Source of the DNA: Akkermansia sp.
GTDB lineage: Bacteria > Verrucomicrobiota > Verrucomicrobiia > Verrucomicrobiales > Akkermansiaceae
Reading direction: 5' to 3'
Length of the DNA: 33,486 bases
Assembly (NCBI GenBank): GCA_017546845.1
Contig: JAFYRS010000172.1
Coordinates: 1-33,486 of the forward strand
Below the pieces are notes generated by a model. That model ran no database searches and was not told the DNA's origin. It saw only the letters and a list, made by a program, of their open reading frames with translations. A program made the position numbers and the translations under genes. Below, piece by piece: positions 1 to 6,464 of this stretch (position 1 is the first letter of the stretch; each line of letters begins with the position of its first letter).

Positions 1-1
1 C

Positions 2-634
2 TACACCAAGCGCTACCTGCCGCACCTGCGCAACCACTTCTCCACCATCGGTCTGAACGGCATGAACGAAATGCTGCGCAACTTCTCCAATGACACGATG
101 AACACGGCCGAGCCGCAGGGCATCGCCTTCGCTGAGGAAGTGCTCCACTTCATGCGCGAACGCATCCGCGGCTACCAGGAGACCACCGGCAACCTCTACA
201 ACCTGGAGGCCACCCCCGCCGAAGGTACGACCCACCGCTTCGCCCGCGAAGACCAGAAGCGCTTCCCGGACATCATCCAGAGCGGCACTCCCGGTCACCG
301 TTACTACACCAACAGCTCCCAGCTGCCGGCCGGTTACACGCACGACCTGTTCAAGGCTCTGCAGATGCAGGACAAGCTGCAGTGCTGCTACACGGGCGGT
401 ACGGTGTTCCACATGTACATGAACGAGGCCATCTCCTCCCCGGAGGCCTGCCGAGACATCGTACGCAAGGTGCTCACCAACTTCAAGATGCCCTACATCA
501 CGGTGACTCCGCTCTTCTCCGTGTGCGAGAAGCACGGCTACCTCCGCGGCCGCCACGACTTCTGCCCGCTCTGCGACCAGGAGCTTATCGACCGCGCCCG
601 CACCGAGGAGCAGCCTGAGCTGCCGCTCTTCTGA
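2..634 (+). CDS. nrdD: Anaerobic ribonucleoside-triphosphate reductase NrdD, C-terminal part (5' end outside window)
   Basis: This is the last ~210 residues of the class III ribonucleotide reductase, which makes deoxyribonucleotides without oxygen. The reading frame is open from base 2, so the true start lies upstream. The sequence shows the family's HFSTIGLNG stretch, a YTNSSQLP segment, and a metal-binding end of form CxxHGYLxG...CPLC that matches the NrdD zinc site. The frame then stops with ELPLF, without the glycyl-radical loop that normally follows the zinc site in the same chain. That loop is encoded separately 43 bases downstream (678-890), and the activase NrdG follows. Identity is confident; the split is the odd feature. 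Confidence 0.93.
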   Translation, partial: YTKRYLPHLRNHFSTIGLNGMNEMLRNFSNDTMNTAEPQGIAFAEEVLHFMRERIRGYQETTGNLYNLEATPAEGTTHRFAREDQKRFPDIIQSGTPGHRYYTNSSQLPAGYTHDLFKALQMQDKLQCCYTGGTVFHMYMNEAISSPEACRDIVRKVLTNFKMPYITVTPLFSVCEKHGYLRGRHDFCPLCDQELIDRARTEEQPELPLF

Positions 635-677
635 AGCTGATTTCAACCAACCCCAAACCAATAGAAACAACACGAAC

Positions 678-890
678 ATGAGCAACCCGGAAGTAAAACC
701 CGTATACAAGACTGACGAGCAGATTCTCGCCGAGCATGCCGAGGAGCGCACCAAGTGCACCGTGTACACCCGCGTGATGGGCTACCACCGCCCGGTGGAA
801 ACCTTCAACGCCGGTAAGCAGGGTGAGTTCGAGGAACGCGCCCACTTCGAAGAGCCCTGCGGCTGTGGCTGCGACGCCATTCTCAAGTAA
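678..890 (+). CDS. Stand-alone NrdD glycyl-radical domain (split class III reductase)
   Basis: This 70-residue protein carries the end of NrdD. Residues 32-39 read RVMGYHRP, with Gly35 the expected radical glycine, followed by a FNAGKQGEFEER segment typical of NrdD C-termini. It ends in a cysteine-rich CGCGC tail. In most known NrdD proteins this loop belongs to the same polypeptide as the catalytic barrel. Here it has its own ATG, lies in a different frame from the upstream gene, and is preceded by an A/C-rich spacer without a Shine-Dalgarno. I infer that it docks into the truncated NrdD and is activated by the NrdG encoded next. An alternative is a frameshift, natural or from sequencing, because its frame stays open across the spacer. 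Confidence 0.85.
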   Translation: MSNPEVKPVYKTDEQILAEHAEERTKCTVYTRVMGYHRPVETFNAGKQGEFEERAHFEEPCGCGCDAILK

Positions 891-912
891 TTCGCGTTGC
901 GAACCATAGGTT

Positions 913-1614
913 ATGCGTCACCCCGCAGATATCACCCCGCTTACCTTTCTGGATTACCCGAAAAAAGCGGCCTGTATCTTCTGGTACACCGGGTGTAATC
1001 TGCGCTGTCCCTACTGCTATAACCCGGAACTTGTTCTGAGTCATGGCGGTGGGCGGGATGAGATGGCTTTCCTCCGGGAGCGCGCCGGCTTCTTAGATGC
1101 CGTTGTGCTCTCCGGGGGAGAGTCCACCCTCAACCCCGATATTGCTGAAGTCTGCCGGGAAATCAAAAAACTCGGCTACCTTATCAAGGTAGACACCAAC
1201 GGCAGCAACCCGCATGTCATTCGTGGCCTGCTGGAAGAAAAACTCATTGATTACGTGGCTCTTGATAACAAGATGCCCGCAAACCGCAGCTGGCGCGTCC
1301 CCGGAGGCGCGCTGCTGTTCGAGCGTTATCAGGAAACGCTCACCACATTGATTCAATATGGCGTGCAGCACGAAGTGCGCACCACCGTACACCCCGATTT
1401 GCTGGACGAGGCCGATATCCTCCGCATGATTCGCGATACCCACGCCCTCGGCTACACCGGCAACTACTACCTCCAGTTCTTCTTTGAGCCCGACAAGGGC
1501 AAGACCCTCGGCAACCTGGAGCCCCCGAAGCGCCGCTACGACCGCCGCCTGCTGGACGACATGAGTCCGCTCACGATTGGCTACCGCAATTTCCCGGAAG
1601 ACAGGTATCGTTGA
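913..1614 (+). CDS. nrdG: Anaerobic ribonucleotide reductase activating protein (radical SAM, NrdG2 type)
   Basis: A radical-SAM activase of 233 residues that would install the glycyl radical on NrdD. Near residue 28 it carries CNLRCPYC, the CxxxCxxC motif binding the 4Fe-4S cluster. This is preceded by LTFLDYP and TGC, as in the longer NrdG2-type activases, and a glycine-rich SGGE motif follows. It lies 22 bases after the glycyl-radical domain gene in the same direction, so the three genes form one operon. The start at 913 leaves a typical N-terminus. Homology to pyruvate formate-lyase activases is expected, but the NrdD context decides the substrate. Confidence 0.92.
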   Translation: MRHPADITPLTFLDYPKKAACIFWYTGCNLRCPYCYNPELVLSHGGGRDEMAFLRERAGFLDAVVLSGGESTLNPDIAEVCREIKKLGYLIKVDTNGSNPHVIRGLLEEKLIDYVALDNKMPANRSWRVPGGALLFERYQETLTTLIQYGVQHEVRTTVHPDLLDEADILRMIRDTHALGYTGNYYLQFFFEPDKGKTLGNLEPPKRRYDRRLLDDMSPLTIGYRNFPEDRYR

Positions 1615-1626
1615 TTTTTTTTGGGT

Positions 1627-2238
1627 ATGAAACGGTGTTTCTTTACCTGTCTGACCGCTTCCTGCCTACTGAGCAGCTGCGTGCTGGATACGCACACGCG
1701 CATTGCTGACTATGGACGCGAGTTTGAGTGTGTGCAGCCGGAGGGAAAACGCTGGAATGTTTTCAGAACCAACCCATGGGGCAAGCTGATAGATTCGGTA
1801 TACATCGAAGGCCGTGCCGTTTACTTTACTCGGCGTTCGGCATGGACTCAGGATCCATTTGCTCCGTCGCGGGATGCCGCCTACACTCTGATTCCGGAAG
1901 AGGAACACCAACCGCTCCTCACGTATCGGATGACGACAATGGAACCCGCAGAGTTGCCTGAGCATGCTGTGCTGTCAGGGGTGGACTACCGTCCGGATTC
2001 TATACCTACCGGAAAATCCCGTTGCACGCTGCATGCTGTATGGGCGTATCCTCTCTCCGCTGTCAGTCTGGTGATGTTAGATGTACCCTCCGTGCTGGTG
2101 TATGGCCTTTATTTCAAGCTGGCAACGCCGTTTATCGAAATGGGAATGAATCCATTTCCTGATTTATGTACACAGGACCAGAACACCTCTGAAATGCCCT
2201 CCCCATTTAAGCTTGTACTTCTACCTCTGCAGAAATAG
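1627..2238 (+). CDS. Predicted lipoprotein, paralog of the gene at 3497
   Basis: I do not recognise this 203-residue protein. It has a lipoprotein signal: a basic start, a hydrophobic stretch, then LLSSC with the lipidated cysteine at about residue 18. An in-frame TTG at 1621 would add two residues; the ATG at 1627 is preferred because the next residues (MKRC) fit a signal peptide. It shares TRIADxGR just after the cysteine and a HAxWAYPL...DVP block near residue 140 with the lipoprotein at 3497, so the two are diverged paralogs. The second block is hydrophobic and may insert into or lie on the membrane. It follows nrdG by 12 bases. Confidence 0.8.
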   Translation: MKRCFFTCLTASCLLSSCVLDTHTRIADYGREFECVQPEGKRWNVFRTNPWGKLIDSVYIEGRAVYFTRRSAWTQDPFAPSRDAAYTLIPEEEHQPLLTYRMTTMEPAELPEHAVLSGVDYRPDSIPTGKSRCTLHAVWAYPLSAVSLVMLDVPSVLVYGLYFKLATPFIEMGMNPFPDLCTQDQNTSEMPSPFKLVLLPLQK

Positions 2239-2261
2239 TAGTCCCTCTGTCTTGTAAAGTG

Positions 2262-2290
2262 TTGACATCGCAGATTTTTTTGCGCATACT
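2262..2290 (+). promoter_or_regulatory. Sigma70-type promoter, nearly leaderless, for the gene at 2300
   Basis: TTGACA (2262-2267), a 17-base spacer and CATACT (2285-2290) form a good promoter. Only nine bases separate the -10 box from the ATG at 2300, so transcription would start about three bases before the start codon. Confidence 0.7.
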
Positions 2291-2299
2291 GCCAGAGAT

Positions 2300-3037
2300 A
2301 TGAGCAAACTGCCTTATTACCTTGCCGCTTTTGCTACAGGCTTATGTTTCTGCATGGCTTCTGAGGATTCGGCCTTTGTATGTCGCTTGCAATCGCTGAC
2401 CCGTGAGTTTCCCGTTGAGGCCGAGGAAACATCGCTTCCGCGCTGGCTTCGCAGTGTGCCTTTGTCGGTAGAAATCCAGCTGCTGCCTGCGTCTGAGAAG
2501 ATAACAGTTCTTGCTATTAGGGCGGATGATGTTTCCATTACCGACGCGGAGGGCAACGCGCTTGAGTGGTCGCTCGATGAAATCTTTGATCAAAGCGGAG
2601 ATGTGATAGAGTTCAATGTCAATACTGTTCCGCAAGGTGAATGGGTAGAAATCAAGGGCAATCTGACGGTTAAGTCAGGCTGCGGGATTGTTTCCCATCC
2701 TGGTCAGACGGTAAAAATGGGAGAAAAGGGTAAACTGGATATCCCTGGCTGTGACATATCCTACGAATGGGATGTAAACGGAAATTTGAGGATTTCCATG
2801 AGCAATAGTGATGCCAGCGTGCTTGACGATTTTATTTTTAAGACACCAGCAGGTGATGATGTAAAAATCATCAGTACCTCTCAGTCATCCGGCGAGGGGG
2901 AAGTGCATCTACGATTTAAATTTGAGGAGGAGGTAAAAACTGTATCTGTTATAGTAAAGTCATACAGTGAGCTGAAGAGTGATACGGTGGCCGTTTATAA
3001 ACGAATTGGTTTCAGTGGAGAACTGAAAGCTGAGTAA
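2300..3037 (+). CDS. Secreted protein of unknown function
   Basis: A 245-residue protein with a likely signal peptide (about residues 1-20, ending near CMASED). The rest is predicted to be soluble and rich in acidic and beta-prone segments, with no transmembrane helix. It has four cysteines beyond the signal region or near it (around residues 28, 127 and 150 among them), which could form disulfides if exported. I recognise no domain. It has its own promoter directly upstream, and its stop is one base from the start of the nuclease gene, which suggests co-transcription. The GC content is visibly lower than in neighbouring metabolic genes, which may reflect weaker codon selection or a more recent arrival. 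Confidence 0.7.
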   Translation: MSKLPYYLAAFATGLCFCMASEDSAFVCRLQSLTREFPVEAEETSLPRWLRSVPLSVEIQLLPASEKITVLAIRADDVSITDAEGNALEWSLDEIFDQSGDVIEFNVNTVPQGEWVEIKGNLTVKSGCGIVSHPGQTVKMGEKGKLDIPGCDISYEWDVNGNLRISMSNSDASVLDDFIFKTPAGDDVKIISTSQSSGEGEVHLRFKFEEEVKTVSVIVKSYSELKSDTVAVYKRIGFSGELKAE

Positions 3038-3038
3038 A

Positions 3039-3500
3039 ATGCCTGATAGCGCCAAAGATAGTGAACATCCGAGGCCGGTACTGGAGGGTATCTGCGTTGG
3101 GGTGGCAGATGGTGATTCGCTGCTGCTGGAGTTGCCCGGTGGTGAGCGCGTGCGAGTGCGCCTGTTCGGTATTGACGCGCCGGAAAAAGACCAGGAGTTT
3201 GCCCTGCCTGCGCGCAAGAAACTGACCCGCCTGGTGTACGATAAGCCTATCCGTGTGGAGGTGCAGGATATCGACAAGTACGGACGCTACGTGGGCAAGG
3301 TCTATGCCGGGGCTCGCTATGTGAACCGCTTTATGCTCAAGGAAGGACTTGCATGGCACTACCGCCATTACGCGGCTGATGATGAATTGCTGGCAGCAGC
3401 AGAGGCTCGAGCCCGAGCGGCGGGCAGGGGGATATGGGCTTCTGATTCTCCCTGCCGCCCACGCAATTTCCGCAGCGAACACAGAAAGGAGGACTCATGA
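3039..3500 (+). CDS. Staphylococcal-nuclease-like (thermonuclease family) protein without signal peptide
   Basis: A 153-residue SNase-fold protein, expected to cleave DNA or RNA with calcium. The catalytic set is recognisable by alignment to the Staphylococcus enzyme: VADGDS (metal aspartates near 24/26), RLFGIDAPE (Arg41, Asp46, Glu49) and DKYGRYVG (Arg83). The C-terminal helix segment AGRGIW is also typical. Most bacterial members are secreted or membrane-anchored, but no signal peptide is visible from this ATG. It is either cytoplasmic or starts elsewhere. It begins one base after the preceding stop, and its own stop overlaps the next ATG (ATGA), so translational coupling across the cluster is likely. 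Confidence 0.88.
   Translation: MPDSAKDSEHPRPVLEGICVGVADGDSLLLELPGGERVRVRLFGIDAPEKDQEFALPARKKLTRLVYDKPIRVEVQDIDKYGRYVGKVYAGARYVNRFMLKEGLAWHYRHYAADDELLAAAEARARAAGRGIWASDSPCRPRNFRSEHRKEDS
3486..3492 (+). promoter_or_regulatory. Canonical Shine-Dalgarno for the lipoprotein at 3497
   Basis: AAGGAGG lies four bases before the ATG at 3497. It is worth noting because nearly all other genes in this window lack a recognisable Shine-Dalgarno. Confidence 0.75.
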
Positions 3501-4105
3501 AGCGTCTGGTTTTTACATGTCTGATGGCTTCATTGGCAAGCTGCCAGTTCCAGACGAGTACCCGCATTGCCGATTGGGGGCGCGTTCACAAGGGTATTGC
3601 CATCAAGGCTGATTCTCTCTTGCAGGACGAAGAACGCCGCCTGTATGCCAAAGGCAGAACCGCCACCTATAAACGCCGGGGATATCCATTATGGAAATGG
3701 GCTATGGAACAGCCCAGCCATGGGCGGCTTACCCAGGTGGAAGATGTTTTCGAGTCCACCGAATGCCTGGTTTCTCTCAACCTGTGGAGGCAAATGGCAT
3801 GGGAGGAGAATGTCTCTCTGGAAAACAAGCAACCGGCAGGAAAACTCCTCGGAGATTGGGTTGGTGACGCTGTATACCCGATGGGAGAGGATAAAGCAAC
3901 CGCTCATGCCTGGTGGGCCTACCCGCTGGCGGGCGCCAGCTTTGTGGCGGTGGATGTTCCTTGTACTGCTGTCAGCCTGGGGAGTTATGTTCTGCTGATA
4001 CCCGTGGCGGCTGTAGTGGCGGGAATTGATGAGCTGACGCACGATATCTGCCGCCAGATTGCTCCGGTACAGACGTCTCCTGTTGTGGAGACTACTCAGA
4101 AATAG
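3497..4105 (+). CDS. Predicted lipoprotein, paralog of the gene at 1627
   Basis: A 202-residue unknown with a lipoprotein signal (LASC, cysteine at residue 16). It shares with the 1627 protein the TRIADWGR block right after the lipidated cysteine and a HAWWAYPLAGAS...DVP block near residues 138-155. That block is followed by a hydrophobic stretch rich in alanine and valine that could be membrane-associated. The start is well supported by the strong Shine-Dalgarno and by the four-base overlap with the nuclease stop. I cannot assign a function; the conserved blocks suggest a small lineage-specific lipoprotein family. Confidence 0.82.
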   Translation: MKRLVFTCLMASLASCQFQTSTRIADWGRVHKGIAIKADSLLQDEERRLYAKGRTATYKRRGYPLWKWAMEQPSHGRLTQVEDVFESTECLVSLNLWRQMAWEENVSLENKQPAGKLLGDWVGDAVYPMGEDKATAHAWWAYPLAGASFVAVDVPCTAVSLGSYVLLIPVAAVVAGIDELTHDICRQIAPVQTSPVVETTQK

Positions 4106-4128
4106 CGCAATGCTGTTGTGAATGGTAA

Positions 4129-4830
4129 TTAGTCTTTATCGGCGGCATCCACCTTTTTCTTGAAGCGCAGGCGGGCAGGGTGGTTCTGGAAGCGGGAATA
4201 GGCGTCACCGGGCAGTTCAATCCAGCATCCCTGGTATGAGGTTTCCACTCCGCCCCAGCCGGCTTTCACGAAATTCAGCTCTTTGCCTTTCTCCTTTCGG
4301 TTGAAATCATAGCTGATGCTGAGGAGTTCTTCTCCCTTTGCGTTTTGCAGACTGAGTTTGTCAATCTGCAAATCCGCCCAGGGCGGCATGATAATCATGG
4401 GTGCCGGTTCCAAATTCATCTGCCATCCGGTTTCTTCATGCCACATGGCAGAGGCCAGTTTTTCCGGCTTCATATCCTCGCGCCTGGGTGCCGGTTCTGC
4501 CTGCGCCTGGGAAAGCAGCTCTACCACTTCTCTGAATTCCTTTTTCGAAAGGGGAGAGGGGGAAAGCGGGTCGAGTTCTGCCCCCGTGCAGCAGCAATCT
4601 CCGCGTTCGCGCACCCATGAGGCTTTTTCTGCTTTGGCCAGCAGGTTTCTGAATGCTGCATAACTTTCCCTGTGAGTTTTGACTGCATTGGCATGAAGCT
4701 CGTTGATATGGGCGTCATTATAGTGGATTACTTCTGCCATCACCAGGTCATGCTGTTGCTGCTGCTGGTAGAAGCAAGAACTCAGACTCAGCATCAGTAA
4801 CAGAACAGAGATGTTGCGGAGGTTTTTCAT
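4129..4830 (-). CDS. Predicted lipoprotein of unknown function
   Basis: A 233-residue protein with a clear lipoprotein signal: MKNLRN, a leucine-rich core, then LSSC with the lipidated cysteine at residue 19. A run of glutamines follows immediately, probably a flexible linker. The mature part is charged, with an early helical segment and a lysine-rich end (RFKKKVDAADKD). There is no homology that I recognise and no relation to the two TRIAD lipoproteins. It converges with the gene at 3497, and it has its own consensus promoter 21 bases upstream. Confidence 0.8.
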   Translation of the reverse strand: MKNLRNISVLLLMLSLSSCFYQQQQQHDLVMAEVIHYNDAHINELHANAVKTHRESYAAFRNLLAKAEKASWVRERGDCCCTGAELDPLSPSPLSKKEFREVVELLSQAQAEPAPRREDMKPEKLASAMWHEETGWQMNLEPAPMIIMPPWADLQIDKLSLQNAKGEELLSISYDFNRKEKGKELNFVKAGWGGVETSYQGCWIELPGDAYSRFQNHPARLRFKKKVDAADKD

Positions 4831-4851
4831 GGTGTTTTTTTCAGCTGGCGC

Positions 4852-4880
4852 ATTCTAATGAGCTCATTCTGCTTTGTCAA
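4852..4880 (-). promoter_or_regulatory. Consensus promoter for the lipoprotein at 4129-4830
   Basis: Read on the minus strand: TTGACA (4880-4875), 17 bases, TAGAAT (4857-4852), then 21 bases to the ATG. The predicted leader is about 15 bases and has no Shine-Dalgarno. Confidence 0.75.
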
Positions 4881-4914
4881 GGTTTATTAGTTACACTCAC
4901 GGCGGTGGGAGCAG

Positions 4915-5082
4915 CGCGTATTGCCTCGAAATAAAATCGAACCCAAGGGGGTGGTTGCCTCAAAATTAATCGAACCTCAGGGTACTCATTTTGAGTGATA
5001 TGTGTATATGTAAGTGCCTGATTTTTGAGGCATCCAGCTTTTCTCGTGTCAGTTCGGTGACTGGATTTTTGAGGCAATGCGC
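4915..5082. repeat. Nested inverted repeats, possible MITE-like or insertion-sequence remnant
   Basis: Within the 329-base gap between 4831 and 5159, the motif TTGCCTCnAAA occurs four times. It is on the plus strand at 4921 and 4955 and on the minus strand at about 5020-5032 and 5063-5076. The outer copies are both flanked by GCG-rich bases (gcgcgtattgcctc versus gtgcgcattgcctc on the other strand), so they pair as terminal inverted repeats. The inner copies pair too. A short palindrome (ACTCAttTTGAGT-like) sits near 4984. I see no convincing coding sequence inside. Confidence 0.6.
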
Positions 5083-5117
5083 ACCCGGAGTAAGCTGCAA
5101 CATGCCGGAAAGAAACC

Positions 5118-5145
5118 TTGCGCCGGGAGGGGGCAGGGGTATAAT
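5118..5145 (+). promoter_or_regulatory. Promoter for hisC
   Basis: TTGCGC (5118-5123), 16 bases, perfect TATAAT (5140-5145), then 14 bases to the ATG at 5160. The predicted leader is about 8 bases. The weak -35 box is offset by the perfect -10. Confidence 0.65.
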
Positions 5146-5159
5146 GGGTTGCAAGAGAT

Positions 5160-6257
5160 ATGAGCATTATTCCCTTTGCTAATTCGAATGTGTATGAGCT
5201 GGTGGCCTACCAGCCCGGCAAACCGATTGAGGAGACGGCGCGCGAGCTGGGGCTGCGCCCGGAGGACATTGTGAAGCTGGCTTCCAATGAGAACTCCATG
5301 GGTCCCTCGCCCAGGGCGGTGGAGGCTATGCAGCAGGCGGCTGCCGGGGTGCATATTTACCCGGATGGCGCATCCTTTGCGCTGCGAAGCCGTGTGGCGG
5401 CGGAGCATGGGGTGGATTTTTCCAACACGGTGGTGGCCAATGGCAGCAGTGAGCTGATTGAGCTGCTGGGGCATGCCTTGCTGCGCCCCGGTACGCAGGT
5501 GATAGCCGCGGATTACGCCTTTACGCTGTACCCGATTGTGGCTAAACTGCTGGGGGCGGATTATGTATCCATCCCGAACCGCGATAAGTGGACGCACGAC
5601 CTGGATGCCATGCTGGCGGCTATCACCCCGCAGACCCGCCTGGTGTTCATTACGAACCCCACCAACCCAGTGGGTACCATGGTGAGCCAGGAGGAGCTGG
5701 AGACTTTTATTTCCCGCGTGCCGGAGCATGTGGTGGTGGCTATTGATGAGGCCTATATCGAATTTGCAGGACTGCCGACGGATAGCGTGAAATTGGTGAA
5801 GGAGGGCAGAAATGTGGTGGTGTTGCGCACATTCTCCAAGGCTTATGGGCTGGCTGGTGCCCGCTGTGGGTATGCCATTACCTCCCCGGAGATGGCGGAT
5901 TTGCTCAATAAGGCTCGTTCCCCATTCAATGTCAATTCTTTTGCGCAGGTGGGGGCTCTGGCTGCGCTCGATGATAAGGAGCACATTGCCCGCTCGGTGG
6001 AGATGGTTTGCCGCGGCCGCCGGCAGTATGTGGAGTTCTTCGAACAGCTGGGGCTGGAGTATGTGCCCAGCCATACCAATTTCATCCTTGTGAATGTAGG
6101 GAACGGGGTGGAGGTTTTCAGACAAGCTCTTGCCCAAGGTGTTATCATGCGCCCCATGGCGGCTTATGGCTTGCATGAATATATTCGCATTACTATTGGT
6201 AATGACCGCGAAAATGCCCGCTGCATCGAGGTTCTGAATGAAATTCTACAAAAATAG
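5160..6257 (+). CDS. hisC: Histidinol-phosphate aminotransferase
   Basis: A PLP-dependent fold-type I aminotransferase of 365 residues, the usual HisC length. It converts imidazole-acetol phosphate to histidinol phosphate in histidine synthesis. Visible motifs are LASNENSMGPS near residue 40, NPTNPVG near 167, DEAYIEF at 196-202 and FSKAYGLAGARCGY, with the PLP-binding lysine at residue 227. It is not next to other his genes here, so histidine genes are scattered or this enzyme also serves aromatic amino acids, as some HisC-like enzymes do. The start at 5160 is fixed by the close upstream promoter. Confidence 0.93.
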   Translation: MSIIPFANSNVYELVAYQPGKPIEETARELGLRPEDIVKLASNENSMGPSPRAVEAMQQAAAGVHIYPDGASFALRSRVAAEHGVDFSNTVVANGSSELIELLGHALLRPGTQVIAADYAFTLYPIVAKLLGADYVSIPNRDKWTHDLDAMLAAITPQTRLVFITNPTNPVGTMVSQEELETFISRVPEHVVVAIDEAYIEFAGLPTDSVKLVKEGRNVVVLRTFSKAYGLAGARCGYAITSPEMADLLNKARSPFNVNSFAQVGALAALDDKEHIARSVEMVCRGRRQYVEFFEQLGLEYVPSHTNFILVNVGNGVEVFRQALAQGVIMRPMAAYGLHEYIRITIGNDRENARCIEVLNEILQK

Positions 6258-6279
6258 TGTAATTTTATCAGAATCCCCC

Positions 6280-6307
6280 TTGACATGATAGGATAATTTG
6301 ATATAAT
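6280..6307 (+). promoter_or_regulatory. Near-perfect promoter upstream of argJ
   Basis: TTGACA (6280-6285), 16 bases, TATAAT (6302-6307). Both hexamers are perfect, making this the strongest promoter in the window. Transcription would start near 6314, about 150 bases before argJ, leaving an unusually long leader for this genome. Confidence 0.85.
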
Positions 6308-6313
6308 GCAGAC

Positions 6314-6400
6314 GTACTCGCGAGAGCGAGGTTCAGTAAAAGAGAGAGAAAAGTTGACACCACCCCGGTTGACTCGATGAGACAGCCGGGGTGGTTCATG
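6314..6400 (+). ncRNA. Candidate structured leader or small RNA
   Basis: Downstream of the strong promoter, the transcript would contain a small hairpin (CTCGC/GCGAG at 6317-6330), a purine-rich single-stranded stretch (about 6339-6353) and a perfect 10-base stem (ACCACCCCGG 6359-6368 with CCGGGGTGGT 6386-6395, loop 17). Only a few U residues follow, so the hairpin is terminator-like but not canonical. It could be a free small RNA or an argJ attenuator. I do not recognise a known riboswitch fold. Confidence 0.5.
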
Positions 6401-6464
6401 TTTAGGCTTGAAAAAATGCGTAAAATATGGCAAAGTAAGCGGGTACAAAATTATTCCTTTCACT

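Noticed and set aside
5049-6176. A 375-codon open frame opposite hisC
   Set aside because: Antisense shadow extending into the repeat region, with no recognisable protein features.
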